DNA of 64,000 nucleotides from Sandaracinaceae bacterium (GTDB lineage: Bacteria > Myxococcota_A > Polyangia > Polyangiales > JADJQN01), in NCBI GenBank assembly GCA_016712745.1, contig JADJQN010000003.1:1178001-1242000 (forward strand), written 5' to 3'. The translations under genes were made by a program, and so were the position numbers. The notes under the pieces were generated by a model. The model saw nothing but the letters and a program-made list of their open reading frames with translations. It made no database searches and was not told the origin of the DNA. Below are positions 26,953-36,045 of this stretch, piece by piece (the first letter of the stretch is position 1; each line of letters begins with the position of its first letter).

Positions 26953-28305
26953 ATGCGCGCCATCTTTGCGAGCCTCTTGGTTGTATCTTATGTGGGTTGC
27001 ACCGAGGTCAAGGTGCCTGGCGCATGGCAGCTTGAGCTCGTTTCGCGAGATTGGGACGGGGAGGCGAGAGGTCGGTCGACGGCCCTCTTCCATGCACTAT
27101 CAGGTGACGGGCGCGTTGTGTCCTTTACCGTCGTCCGCAACGGCTCAGGGACCAACCCTGCCGATCTGGAGAACGTCTTCTTGCACTCTCTTGAGAGTCA
27201 CTCGACTCGATTGGTCACTCTACGGACGCCCGACGCTGCCGCTACGGCGGATCCGGGTATCAATTGGGTCGCGCTCTCTTACGACGGCAGTCGCCTGTTG
27301 TTTTCTTCCGCCTCGAGCTTCGTTCCAGGGCTCGTCAATGCGGATTCGAACACGCAGTTTTACTCCTTTGCTTCGGATGCGATTGAGGCGGTGACTGTTC
27401 GCAACGGCGCACTCGGAAACGGCACCTCTGAGTATGGATTGGCGCTGTCCGATGACGGTGCCACCGCTGTCTTCCCATCGCTGGCGCGGAACTTGACCAA
27501 CGATGAGCCGCCGGTCGGCCCCGTGCGGCTTATCATCTCGGACGCCAATGGCTTGCGGCTCTTGGTCTCGTCCTCAGGACAGCTGCCAGACGGCACCTCA
27601 TTTGACCCCGACGTCGCTGCAGATGGACGCCGATTCACGTTCGTGTCTCTCGCGCAGAATCTGCATACGGCACACAATGGACTTCCGCCGGGGTGCACGG
27701 TGTGGGCGGCCTCTCCCCCGGTGGACGACCTGAGGAAGATCTACTTCTTGGACGGACGTACTGGCAATCCCGAGATTCGCCTTTTATCCGGATCGCCCGA
27801 CGGCTCCCATCTTGGAAGCAGAAATTGCGCGCACGCCGAATCCTTCACGCCGCGGATTTCTGCCGACGGGAACTTTGTCGTGTTCTTGTCGGAGGCTGTA
27901 GATCTCGCGAGCGACGGAACGGTCGGCAGCACGAGCACGCTGAACCTGTATCAGTATTCGGTCGAGACGTCCGACACGCGTTTGCTGGCGTCGAACGCGG
28001 GTCCCCTAGACCTAGACGTTTCGGGCGATGGTCGCTACGTCGTATTCGGAGCGAGTATGGAGTCGGGGATGTCGCAAGTATTCTCCATCGACACACACCG
28101 TTCGATGGACGACCCGTCACGCCTACGCCTCGTGAGCGCAAACTCCCAAGGCACTCCCGCCAATGAAGACTGCGCCCTTCCTCACATCTCGAACGACGGC
28201 CGCGTCATTACATTCGCAAGCTCCGCCACGAACCTAGCGGATGGCGCCGGCGGCGCAGGCGACGTGTTTGATATTTTCGCTTCGCGCCTCCTGCCAATCG
28301 AGTAG
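26953..28305 (+). CDS. Beta-propeller (TolB/WD40-like) lipoprotein
   Basis: 450 residues with a lipobox in VVSYVGC and repeated blades of the PD40/TolB type: ALSYDGSRLLFSSASS, ALSDDGATAVFPSLARN, DVAADGRRFTFVSLAQN, RISADGNFVVFLSEAVD, DVSGDGRYVVFGASM, HISNDGRVITFASSATN. Each 'S.DG..v.F.S' marks one blade, at least six in all. It probably forms a closed propeller at the cell surface or in the periplasm and binds protein or glycan; no catalytic residues are evident. Start ATG 26953 sits one base after the upstream stop. It converges with the next propeller gene, 20 bases away. Confidence 0.72.
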   Translation: MRAIFASLLVVSYVGCTEVKVPGAWQLELVSRDWDGEARGRSTALFHALSGDGRVVSFTVVRNGSGTNPADLENVFLHSLESHSTRLVTLRTPDAAATADPGINWVALSYDGSRLLFSSASSFVPGLVNADSNTQFYSFASDAIEAVTVRNGALGNGTSEYGLALSDDGATAVFPSLARNLTNDEPPVGPVRLIISDANGLRLLVSSSGQLPDGTSFDPDVAADGRRFTFVSLAQNLHTAHNGLPPGCTVWAASPPVDDLRKIYFLDGRTGNPEIRLLSGSPDGSHLGSRNCAHAESFTPRISADGNFVVFLSEAVDLASDGTVGSTSTLNLYQYSVETSDTRLLASNAGPLDLDVSGDGRYVVFGASMESGMSQVFSIDTHRSMDDPSRLRLVSANSQGTPANEDCALPHISNDGRVITFASSATNLADGAGGAGDVFDIFASRLLPIE

Positions 28306-28325
28306 GCGAGCGACCGCGCCGCGCC

Positions 28326-30416
28326 TCAGCGCGTGAACACAAGCACGCGGTCGTCGGTGAGGAACCAAACGCGATCGCGACCGTCCACACGGACGTCGAC
28401 GAGGTTGTTGGTCGGGAAGCCAGTCTGCTCGGTGAGCGTCTGCCACGCCGTGCCGTCGTAATACACAGCGCCGCGGGGGCCTGCGCAGTAGAGGTTACCG
28501 GCTGTATCCACCGCGAGGGTCGTCGGTCGCGCTTGCTGCACGACGGCGGGCAACGAGAAGTCGAACGAGCCGTTCTGATAAACGCCTACGCCTTCGGCCG
28601 CAGCGACCCAAAGTCGACCACCAGGAGCCGCCGCCAAATCACTGACCACTTCGCCGCGCACGCCGCGTGCTTCACCAAAGACAACTGCTTGGCTATTGCC
28701 GATGCGAACTGCACCCTCGAGCGTTGCGAGCCACGCGTTGTTTTCGCTGAAGTCGATGCCGCTGATTTCGTCGGGGATCGACATGGCACCCGGGCCATCG
28801 GCTGCCACCGTCGCGCCGCGATGCAAATAGGTCACTGTCTCGACCGCCGGATCGAGGATAACCACGCCGCCCGTGCGCGTGCCCTCTCCGTCCGTCCTTC
28901 GAACGTCGACGACCGCCCACACAGCACTGCCTGCGCCCACGCCGATCATGGGCGAACCCACAAACTCGGTGGCGGTGCGAATCGTGCGTTCAACAACTTG
29001 CGTCCAGCGCCCACTGTCGGCGCGGTAAACACGCAAGACCGATCCGGTATCGCCAACACGCGCGAGCAAATGCGCGCCGCCATCGCCGTTGGCAATGGCC
29101 ATCGCGTGCACGTTCTCCGGAAGAGACATGCGTCGCAGCCCGCCGTCGTCGTCGAGCTGCACAAGATCACCGTGCTTGGTGACGAGCCATGTGCGCTGCG
29201 AGTTATCGGTCGCGACCTGAAGATTGCCCGCGGAAACAAGGTCGTTCGTGCGGAGCAGACGCTGCGTGCCGTCGGCTTGCAGATGCACGACGCCGCGATT
29301 CTGATCAGCGAGGAAATACGCTGAACCGAATGCGTGCATCGCGTAAAGGCCGTCGGGCACGGTGATCGATGACGGCGATGCTTCGAGATGGGGCGCATCG
29401 ACCGTGGGTTGCCCCGTCGGCACCTCGCTCATGATCGATGGGGCGCGCATGGGCTCGCCATTGCCTTCGGGCACAACGACCGCAGCGGCTTCCGTGATGC
29501 GTGCGCGATAGCTACGTACGCCGAAAGTCTCCGACGCATTCAGCGCAACCAGGGGCACGCCTTCCGCATGACCGCTGGCAACGACGAACGCGTGGCCTTC
29601 CGTGATCAACATCACGCGCGAGCCCACTGCGACGAGGCTCAAGACTTTCGGCGTGAAGCCTTCAAGTGTGTATCCGTACCAATGATGCCCATCCCAGTAG
29701 CCAAGCAAGGTCGAAGAAGGACCGCGCAAAAGAGCCATGACCTGGCCGTTTGCGAGCGGGGCGATGTCAGCGACGTAGGGCTCGGGAATGCCGCGAGACT
29801 GACTGTGTTCGCGCACGATTTCTTCGTTCTCGACAAGCCACATGCCGGTGGTCGTTCCGACCCACAAGGAGCCTTCGCTCGACACAGCAAGACGAGTGCA
29901 CTGCGCGCTCTCGCCGAATAGCACCCAACCATTCTGACCAGCTTTCAGGCGCGCGAGACCTCCGCGGCCGCACGCCCACACGGTATTGCTCCCCGTGATC
30001 GCTACGTCGGCGATCTTGCCCACGGGCGGCGCGCTCGCGACGGCGTTCGCATGTCCTTCGCGCACGATCGCAAGGCCGGTTGCCGTCGATACAAGGACTG
30101 TTCCTTCGCTTCCAACGAAAACCGACGTCACGTCGTCGCTTGGCAACCCCTCGGCGCGCGTGATGCGCGTCGGCGTTGCCTCGCCGCTCATCGGATACAT
30201 CAGCAAGCCGCGATCGGTCGCCGCGTAGAAGGTATCTTCGGTCGCTGCCATGTCGCGAATGCGATCGACGTCGGTCATCGTCGTCACGCGCCGGTCACTG
30301 CCGCCAATCGCCAGAGTGTGCGCGGTGGTGTCTGTCGACAAAGCGCGTGGGCCACAACCCACCAAAGACACAGAGATCAAAAGTACGGCTACGGCTTGAA
30401 TGAGCGACGTACGCAT
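28326..30416 (-). CDS. Two-component-regulator-like propeller lipoprotein
   Basis: 696 residues from ATG 30416, which gives a lipoprotein signal (LISVSLVGC). The rest is a string of short beta repeats of the Reg_prop type (LPSDDVTSVFVGSEGTVLVS, VSSEGSLWVGTTTGMWLVEN, AAPGGRLWVAAAEGVGVYQNG, VDTAGNLYCAGPRGAVYYDG), enough for one or two seven-bladed propellers like the sensor part of hybrid two-component systems, but with no transmembrane or kinase part. Probably a surface or periplasmic binding protein. An in-frame codon at 30446 would only add ten residues ahead of the signal. Confidence 0.72.
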   Translation of the reverse strand: MRTSLIQAVAVLLISVSLVGCGPRALSTDTTAHTLAIGGSDRRVTTMTDVDRIRDMAATEDTFYAATDRGLLMYPMSGEATPTRITRAEGLPSDDVTSVFVGSEGTVLVSTATGLAIVREGHANAVASAPPVGKIADVAITGSNTVWACGRGGLARLKAGQNGWVLFGESAQCTRLAVSSEGSLWVGTTTGMWLVENEEIVREHSQSRGIPEPYVADIAPLANGQVMALLRGPSSTLLGYWDGHHWYGYTLEGFTPKVLSLVAVGSRVMLITEGHAFVVASGHAEGVPLVALNASETFGVRSYRARITEAAAVVVPEGNGEPMRAPSIMSEVPTGQPTVDAPHLEASPSSITVPDGLYAMHAFGSAYFLADQNRGVVHLQADGTQRLLRTNDLVSAGNLQVATDNSQRTWLVTKHGDLVQLDDDGGLRRMSLPENVHAMAIANGDGGAHLLARVGDTGSVLRVYRADSGRWTQVVERTIRTATEFVGSPMIGVGAGSAVWAVVDVRRTDGEGTRTGGVVILDPAVETVTYLHRGATVAADGPGAMSIPDEISGIDFSENNAWLATLEGAVRIGNSQAVVFGEARGVRGEVVSDLAAAPGGRLWVAAAEGVGVYQNGSFDFSLPAVVQQARPTTLAVDTAGNLYCAGPRGAVYYDGTAWQTLTEQTGFPTNNLVDVRVDGRDRVWFLTDDRVLVFTR

Positions 30417-30514
30417 GGGTAACCCTCGTAAAGTACGGCCCTTCACGTAGCGGCCCGATGGCAGCGTGTCAATTGCGAGGAAATGGCCGAAGGCCCTCGT
30501 ATCTATTGACCCAT

Positions 30515-30533
30515 CGTCTTAAACCGTAAGACG
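30515..30533. promoter_or_regulatory. Hairpin in the leader of the acyltransferase gene
   Basis: CGTCTTA-AACCG-TAAGACG is a perfect 7-bp inverted repeat with a 5-base loop, ending 11 bases before the ATG at 30545. It could be an operator or an RNA hairpin affecting translation of the acyltransferase. It occupies the position where a ribosome site would be expected, and no good site is seen otherwise. Function is a guess; the repeat itself is plain in the sequence. Confidence 0.4.
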
Positions 30534-30544
30534 GTAGCAAACCG

Positions 30545-31366
30545 ATGCTTTCGAAATTCGTCGATCCTGAAGTAGCCCGCGCGATCGACGCGCTTCCAAA
30601 CCACATCAACGAGTTCGGCTTTGACCCCTGGGGCTTCAATCCCGAGCAGGCCAAGATCTACTTCAGCCTGGCCAAGTTGATTTTCGAATATTTTCGCCCG
30701 GAAATTCACGGCATCGAGAATGTCCCCGCGGGGCGCTGCTTAATTGTTCCCAACCACTCGGGCCAGTTTCCGTTCGATGGCTTGGTCGTGGCTGTGGCGA
30801 GCTTGCTACGGGGAGATCCGCCTCGCCTGCCGCGTGCGATGGCCGAGCGATACTTCCCGACGCTGCCATGGGTGAGCGAGAGCTTCGCGCGCGCCGGTGT
30901 TGTAGTCGGAGATCCGATCAACTGTCGCAATCTCTTGATGGACGATAACGCCATTCTCGTCTTTCCCGAAGGCGCGCGCGGTTGCGGCAAGACTTGGCAG
31001 CATCGCTATCAGCTCGAGAACTTTGGCCGCGGCTTTATGCGGCTTGCTCTGCAAACCGAGAGCCCAATCGTCCCCGTTGCTGTGGTCGGTGCTGAAGAGT
31101 CGATCATCAGCATCCATAGCTCCAAAACGATTTCAAAATTGATCGGTGCTCCCTATTTTCCGATTCATCCGCTAGCGCCGATTCTCGGCCCCCTCGCATA
31201 CATTCCGCTGCCCGTGAAGTTCCATGTGTACTTTGGCGAGCCGATGAAGTTTGAGGGCCCATTCGACGACGAGGACCAAGCGATCGATGTGAAAGTGAAA
31301 GCCGTTCAAGATCGCGTGCAAGAGATGATCAACGACGGACTACGTGCTCGCACGTCGATCTTCTGA
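30545..31366 (+). CDS. Lysophospholipid-type acyltransferase (PlsC family)
   Basis: 273 residues. LPLAT domain with block I VPNHSGQFPFDG, block III FPEGARGCGKTW and IVPVAVVGAEES. The NHSGQ-PFDG form is closer to monoacyl/diacylglycerol acyltransferase-like bacterial members than to classical PlsC. Only an amphipathic N-terminal part precedes the domain, with no strong transmembrane helix. Six bases after its stop begins the SDR gene, whose GAGGAAAT site lies over this stop, so the two are co-transcribed. Confidence 0.86.
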   Translation: MLSKFVDPEVARAIDALPNHINEFGFDPWGFNPEQAKIYFSLAKLIFEYFRPEIHGIENVPAGRCLIVPNHSGQFPFDGLVVAVASLLRGDPPRLPRAMAERYFPTLPWVSESFARAGVVVGDPINCRNLLMDDNAILVFPEGARGCGKTWQHRYQLENFGRGFMRLALQTESPIVPVAVVGAEESIISIHSSKTISKLIGAPYFPIHPLAPILGPLAYIPLPVKFHVYFGEPMKFEGPFDDEDQAIDVKVKAVQDRVQEMINDGLRARTSIF

Positions 31367-31372
31367 GGAAAT

Positions 31373-32335
31373 ATGCGCCGCGTCTTGATCACAGGCATTG
31401 CTGGTGGGCTCGCGCGCCAAGTCGCGAAAGAGCTGCTTTCGCGCGGTGATCACGTGGTCGGCGTCGACTATCGCGAGCTTAAGAATCGCGAACCCGAACT
31501 CAAGGACCTCGAGGTCTTTCAAGCGAACTACAACAAGACCGTTATCGAGGACATCTTCCGCAAGAATAGCTTTACGCATGTCTTGCATTTGGGGCGCGTC
31601 GGCAATCTGAAAGAGTCGAGCGGCAAGCGCTTCGATCTCAACGTCGTTGGCTCGCAGAAAATCATGAATCTATGCGTGCAACACGGCGTGACGCGACTTG
31701 TCGTGATGTCGACCTTTCACATCTACGGCGCGCATCCCGCCAATCACATTCCCATTTCCGAAGAGGAGCCCCTGCGCGCGGGCATGGATTTTCCGCAACT
31801 CGCCGACGCCATCCAGCTCGACAACATGGCAGCCACCTGGGTATGGCGTCACGAGGACGTGCACGTTTGCGTGCTGCGTCCAACGAACGTGATTGGACCT
31901 ATGCTGCGCAACACGATCAGCGAGCTGCTTCGTCAGCCGACAATCCCGCGCCTGCTCGGCTTTGATCCAATGATGCAATTTTTGCACGAGAAGGACCTCG
32001 CCGACGCGATCGTTCTTGCTTGCGACAAGGAGCAGCGCGGCATCTTCAACGTGACGGGTCGCGGCGTAATTCCGTGGACCACCGCCATCGAGATCGCAGG
32101 CAGCAAATCGATCCCTCTTCCTTCAAGCGCGGTGCGGTTTGCCGTAAAGTACTTCTCGGCTTTGCCCGAGTATTTGGTGAACTTCTTCAAATACCCGTGC
32201 GTCATCTCCGACAAAGCGTTCCGCGATTCGTTCGGCTATCAGGCACGCGTCAGCATCGCGCAGTCGATTGAAACCACGGTCGCCGAGGCCCGTGAGCTCG
32301 CGCGCCAGAAGCTGCTCGCGAAGCACAGCCGCTAG
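31373..32335 (+). CDS. NAD-dependent epimerase/dehydratase-like SDR protein
   Basis: 320-residue extended short-chain dehydrogenase fold. The nucleotide-binding start reads TGIAGGLARQVAKEL (GxxGxxA instead of GxxGxxG), and STFHIYGAHPANHIP and LRPTNVIGPML match the family. The expected YxxxK catalytic pair before LRPTN is absent: that stretch is DAIQLDNMAATW. The protein may therefore be an atypical SDR with a binding or regulatory role, or use other residues. Co-transcribed with the upstream acyltransferase; a lipid-head-group or sterol-like substrate is possible but unsupported. Confidence 0.85.
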   Translation: MRRVLITGIAGGLARQVAKELLSRGDHVVGVDYRELKNREPELKDLEVFQANYNKTVIEDIFRKNSFTHVLHLGRVGNLKESSGKRFDLNVVGSQKIMNLCVQHGVTRLVVMSTFHIYGAHPANHIPISEEEPLRAGMDFPQLADAIQLDNMAATWVWRHEDVHVCVLRPTNVIGPMLRNTISELLRQPTIPRLLGFDPMMQFLHEKDLADAIVLACDKEQRGIFNVTGRGVIPWTTAIEIAGSKSIPLPSSAVRFAVKYFSALPEYLVNFFKYPCVISDKAFRDSFGYQARVSIAQSIETTVAEARELARQKLLAKHSR

Positions 32336-32338
32336 CTT

Positions 32339-33280
32339 CTAGGCATTGACGCGCTTTTCGACCCATTCAATGACGCGAGCCGAGAGATTCAAACCATCAA
32401 GCCGCGCCATCTGTTGAATGCCGGTGGGGCTCGTGACGTTCACTTCGGTGAGCTTTCCGCCGATGACATCGAGGCCGACAAAGTAGAGGCCGTCCTTTTT
32501 GAGACGCGGTGCAACCGCTTCGACAATCTTCAAATCGCTCGCATCGAGCGTCGTCTTGTGCACAGAGCCGCCCACGTGAATGTTGCTACGCACGTCATCG
32601 GCGCGGGGCACGCGGAGGATCCCGCCGAGCGGCTCGCCATCGAGCACCAAAATGCGCTTATCGCCCGTGCGCACTTCTGGCAAAAAGCGCTGCGTCATGG
32701 CGAAGCGTTTTCCATTGAGCGTCGTCGCTTCGATGATCGCGTTTACGTTCATGTCGCCCTTGGTCAGCGCCATGACGCCCGCGCCGCCTGCGCCTGACAA
32801 CGGCTTGATCACCGCTTGCCCGCCCATGCGCTCGAGAAATACACGGATGCGCGCCTTGTCGTTGCTGACCAACGTATCGGGCATCAGCTCAGGGAAATGA
32901 CACGCGTACAATTTCTCATTCGCATCGCGCAATGCCCGCGGATCGTTCACGACCAAGGTGCGACCACGCACAAGCTCGAGAACCTGCGTACCCCAGAGGT
33001 ACATTTCGTCAAATGGCGGGTCCGTACGAACAAGGATCGCGTCCACGTCGGCGAGCGCCACATCTTCCGCTTCGCCCAGCACGATGGGCTTGAGCGAGTC
33101 GCGGGCCATCGTGGCCTTGCGAACGCGCGCGTAGGCCTGACCGCCGTCAATGTACAAATCGCTCAGCAGGCAGTGGTCGACGTGATGCGAGCGGTTTTGC
33201 GCTTCGAGCATCAGTGCAAACGAGGTGTCCTCGTCGACAAGAACCGTTTGCACAGGATCCATGATCACGACGATGCGCAT
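32339..33280 (-). CDS. gshB: Glutathione synthase (ATP-grasp)
   Basis: Ligates gamma-glutamylcysteine and glycine. 313 residues, matching the usual GshB size, from ATG 33280. N-terminal VVIMDPVQTVLVDEDTSFALM, RTDPPFDEMYLWGTQVLE, VVNDPRALRDANEKL, ATP-grasp loop SGAGGAGVMALT, and C-terminal FVGLDVIGGKLTEVNVTSPTG are all typical. The frame stays open upstream across the opposite-strand lipoprotein gene, but similarity begins at this ATG. No gshA in the window. Convergent with the SDR gene (3 bases apart) and divergent from the Cys-rich lipoprotein. Confidence 0.93.
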   Translation of the reverse strand: MRIVVIMDPVQTVLVDEDTSFALMLEAQNRSHHVDHCLLSDLYIDGGQAYARVRKATMARDSLKPIVLGEAEDVALADVDAILVRTDPPFDEMYLWGTQVLELVRGRTLVVNDPRALRDANEKLYACHFPELMPDTLVSNDKARIRVFLERMGGQAVIKPLSGAGGAGVMALTKGDMNVNAIIEATTLNGKRFAMTQRFLPEVRTGDKRILVLDGEPLGGILRVPRADDVRSNIHVGGSVHKTTLDASDLKIVEAVAPRLKKDGLYFVGLDVIGGKLTEVNVTSPTGIQQMARLDGLNLSARVIEWVEKRVNA

Positions 33281-33317
33281 GGCAACGAAGTAGCACCGGA
33301 AGGCCGCTTGCGGCAAG

Positions 33318-34070
33318 ATGGGGAGGATGCTTCGCCTTTCTACCTTCACGCTGGTTTGCTCTTCGTTCGCGCTCGTTGCCGCCTGTGCGAGCAACCCTGC
33401 GTTGCCTGGCCTCACGCGAGATTCGGGGCCTATGCAGGACTTGGGCGCGAGCGATGGTGGGACGAGCGACAGCTCCATCGACGCTAGCCTCGACGGTACG
33501 ATGAGCTTGGACCTTGGAGCGGATGCCACGTCCGCAATCGATGCGTCGGTGGTCGATGCGTCGCTGGACGCTCTGATGATCGATGCGCCAATCAACTGCG
33601 AGGACCCTCCGCTTGGCACAGGCCGCCCGCTGCCAACGATGTGCAGCCTTTGCAGGCCGCCCGGCAGCGGCATCCACACGGGACCGTGCGCCACCGATGC
33701 AGATTGTACGGACGGCGAAAACGGCCGCTGCATCTTCGCATCGCGCACCTCCGCGTGTGACTACGATGGCTGCTTCAAGGATGAAGACTGCGCGACAGGT
33801 GAAATCTGTGAGTGCGACGGTTCACGGGGCGGCGGAAACATCTGCGTTCCCGCCAACTGCATCACCGACGACGATTGCGGCGGCTTTGAATGCTCACCGA
33901 CTCTCGGCTCATGCGGCCACTACACGCCACCGACTGCCTACCGCTGCCACACCGTGGAAGACGGGTGCACCATCGACGCTGACTGCGCGGCGGTCAGCGA
34001 CGAGGCGTACTGCGCTTTCGACGAGAGCATAGGCTCGTGGCAGTGCAGTACCCTCGAGTGCGTAAGCTGA
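33318..34070 (+). CDS. Cys-rich lipoprotein with DxDC repeats
   Basis: 250 residues. Signal peptide and lipobox (SSFALVAAC), a long Asp/Ser/Ala-rich linker (about 35-100), then a cysteine-rich domain with repeated 'DxDC' units: TDADCTDGENGRC, KDEDCATGEICEC, TDDDCGGFEC, IDADCAAVSDEAYC. Such Dickkopf-like disulfide repeats are frequent in myxobacterial surface lipoproteins of unknown function. Start at ATG 33318 or, in frame, ATG 33327; the GGGAGG between them is too close to the second. It is followed tail-to-tail by another linker-rich lipoprotein gene. Confidence 0.72.
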   Translation: MGRMLRLSTFTLVCSSFALVAACASNPALPGLTRDSGPMQDLGASDGGTSDSSIDASLDGTMSLDLGADATSAIDASVVDASLDALMIDAPINCEDPPLGTGRPLPTMCSLCRPPGSGIHTGPCATDADCTDGENGRCIFASRTSACDYDGCFKDEDCATGEICECDGSRGGGNICVPANCITDDDCGGFECSPTLGSCGHYTPPTAYRCHTVEDGCTIDADCAAVSDEAYCAFDESIGSWQCSTLECVS

Positions 34071-34073
34071 ACG

Positions 34074-34481
34074 TCAGCTCGCGTCAGCGACTTCCGCGTC
34101 GACGTCGCCGGCATCATCAGGAGCGCCTGCATCACCCGCGTCGCCCGGAACGCCTGAGTCGGCAGGCAAGAAGCAGCCTGAGTCGCCGATGACTACCTCG
34201 CAGCCAAACGAGTCTGTCCTCGTGTCGTTGCCACCTTGATCACAAACGCGGGGGCACTCCTCGAGCGATGTTGCCCAGCCGCCTTTGTAGGAGCAGTCGC
34301 AGGAATAGTCGACAGGGCAGCAGATGCCAGTCGCGCCATCCGGACCAATGACTTGTGCGCCTGAGTCGATGGGGGCGCCGGCATCCGTGCCCATGTCGAC
34401 GTTCGATGCGATTGGGTCGTCCTTGCAGCCTGCGAGCGCAGCCAACACCAAACAAAAGCTGAGAGTAGTTGAACGAAGCAT
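34074..34481 (-). CDS. Small Cys-containing lipoprotein
   Basis: 135 residues from ATG 34481, with GAGGT six bases upstream. Signal peptide ending LAALAGC, a short Asp/Gly/Ala linker, a cysteine-containing core (GICCPVDYSCDCSYKGGW, EECPRVC) and a C-terminal tail rich in Asp, Ala, Gly and Pro. The core looks like a small disulfide-bonded domain. No family recognised. The 146 bases upstream to the DUF2505 gene contain no gene I can support. Confidence 0.66.
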   Translation of the reverse strand: MLRSTTLSFCLVLAALAGCKDDPIASNVDMGTDAGAPIDSGAQVIGPDGATGICCPVDYSCDCSYKGGWATSLEECPRVCDQGGNDTRTDSFGCEVVIGDSGCFLPADSGVPGDAGDAGAPDDAGDVDAEVADAS

Positions 34482-34627
34482 GGTCACCTCAAGGATAGTG
34501 GATGGCTAAAGCAAAGACTCGGTGGCACAGACCGGCACAAGCCGGGCATAGCTAGGCATGGAGCAACGCTCGTGCCACGGGCAGCGAAAGCTTTCGGCCG
34601 AGCAGCCTGCCAAGCCTCGTCCCGCGA

Positions 34628-35146
34628 TCAACCGTTGAGCTTTTTCTCGGCGATGAACTCGTTGGTGAAGCGTGCAACGAGCTCGTAGCTCTCGCGCGTC
34701 TGCTTCTCGATGAATCCTTCCACGGTTCCGCCGAGGCCGAAGATTGAGCAGTTGATCTCGCACGAGATGACGCGCTCGAGTTGCTTCTCGCCCTTGGGCT
34801 CCACGTAGTACTCGCCTTTGACCGTGAGCTTGTCGGCAAGCTTCGAAGGGATAGTGCGGAAGGTCCAGCGCTTGGTCGCCGCGTCGTATTTGCCTTCTTC
34901 GGTATAGGAGAAGCCATCGCCGATCAGTTTCTGCAAAACGCCCGGCACATTGGCGCTCGGCTCGATCAGCAGGCGACGCGAGATACTTCCGCCGCCCAGA
35001 TCTTTTTGCTCCAGGATCGAGAAGTTTTTGAACTTCAGAACGTCGCGATACATGCGCTCGTTGTATTCTTTGTCGAAGAAGATCTTCGTCCAGAACGACT
35101 CGGCGTCGATGTTAAAGACGTGGCGCGAAGTAAATTTGGTCGACAT
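34628..35146 (-). CDS. DUF2505 / START-like (SRPBCC) protein
   Basis: 172 residues from ATG 35146 with CAGGAGT upstream. Pattern of a helix-grip SRPBCC fold: RHVFNIDAESFWTKIFFDKEYNERMY, a central beta sheet, and a long C-terminal helix (FIEKQTRESYELVARFTNEF). It resembles DUF2505 proteins, which probably bind a hydrophobic ligand. The ribosome site lies in the last codons of the upstream PP2C phosphatase gene (2-base gap), so the two are translated together, which may mean that this protein acts in the same signalling process. Ligand unknown. Confidence 0.8.
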   Translation of the reverse strand: MSTKFTSRHVFNIDAESFWTKIFFDKEYNERMYRDVLKFKNFSILEQKDLGGGSISRRLLIEPSANVPGVLQKLIGDGFSYTEEGKYDAATKRWTFRTIPSKLADKLTVKGEYYVEPKGEKQLERVISCEINCSIFGLGGTVEGFIEKQTRESYELVARFTNEFIAEKKLNG

Positions 35147-35148
35147 GT

Positions 35149-35967
35149 CTACTCCTGAAATTTGATGACAACGACAGTGACGTTGTCTTCGCCGCCGTTG
35201 GCATTGGCGAGGCGTACCAACTCCGCAGCAGCCTCTTGCGGAGACGCTGCACTCGATACGGCGTCGCAAATCTTCTCGTCGGTGACCATGCCCGAAAGCC
35301 CATCCGAGCAAAGTACGTACATATCGCCGGCTTGCGGCTCATCGGGCGACATGTCGACGGTGACCGAGTCCTGCATACCCAAAGCGCGCGTGATTACGTT
35401 CTTCGGCAGCTCGTCTTTTTGCGCCTGCGTGATGTCGGGCATCACCAAGAGGTAGTCATTGAGGAGTGAGTGATCGCGCGTCAGCTGCGTGATGTCATTG
35501 TTACGAACGCGATAGCAACGGCTATCGCCGACATGGGCGACGTACATGCGCTGGCGATCTTTGGAGTAGAGAGCGCCGACCAGCGTCGTCCCCATGCCAT
35601 GCACGTTACGGTCTTTGTTCGAAGCTTCGAAGATTTGCTTGTTGGCGACTTTGACGCCCGTGACCAATCGGTTCTCGTCCACGGACAGCGACGCGTCGAA
35701 GTGGAAGGGCCAGGTCGAGTCTTCGGCCGAAGTCGAATGAAAGAACGAGGCAATGGCTTCGATAGCCATCTTGCTCGCGACGTCGCCCGCCTTATGCCCG
35801 CCCATGCCGTCGGCCACGACGTAGAGATGGTACTCAGGAAGGACGCAGAAGCTGTCCTCGTTGTGCTCGCGCTGAAGACCTACGTCCGACAAGCCTGCCG
35901 CGATTACTTCCATCGCTTGGGTCACAAAACCTTTCGGAAGAACACGCGTCAACGTCCCATTCGGCAT
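35149..35967 (-). CDS. PP2C-type Ser/Thr protein phosphatase
   Basis: 272 residues, metal-dependent PPM phosphatase that opposes Hanks-type kinases. Motifs: GLSDVGLQREHNEDSF (metal Asp38), VVADGMGGHKAG (Asp53, Gly54), THVGDSRCY-like VAHVGDSRCYRV, ITQLTRDHS, VLCSDGLSG and GGEDNVTVVVI with the final metal Asp. All metal ligands appear intact. ATG 35967 or an internal ATG at 35913 could be the start; both precede the domain. No Ser/Thr kinase gene is in this window. Confidence 0.94.
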   Translation of the reverse strand: MPNGTLTRVLPKGFVTQAMEVIAAGLSDVGLQREHNEDSFCVLPEYHLYVVADGMGGHKAGDVASKMAIEAIASFFHSTSAEDSTWPFHFDASLSVDENRLVTGVKVANKQIFEASNKDRNVHGMGTTLVGALYSKDRQRMYVAHVGDSRCYRVRNNDITQLTRDHSLLNDYLLVMPDITQAQKDELPKNVITRALGMQDSVTVDMSPDEPQAGDMYVLCSDGLSGMVTDEKICDAVSSAASPQEAAAELVRLANANGGEDNVTVVVIKFQE

Positions 35968-36045
35968 GGGGCAATGTCAAGAATCTCTTTTGATTTTCAT
36001 AGGTAGGCTAGCGCTCGACTTCCCTGATAAAGTCGCTCCCTCAGC

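Noticed and set aside
33281..33748. Upstream extension of the gshB frame
   Set aside because: It lies antisense to the Cys-rich lipoprotein and lacks similarity; GshB length fits the start at 33280.
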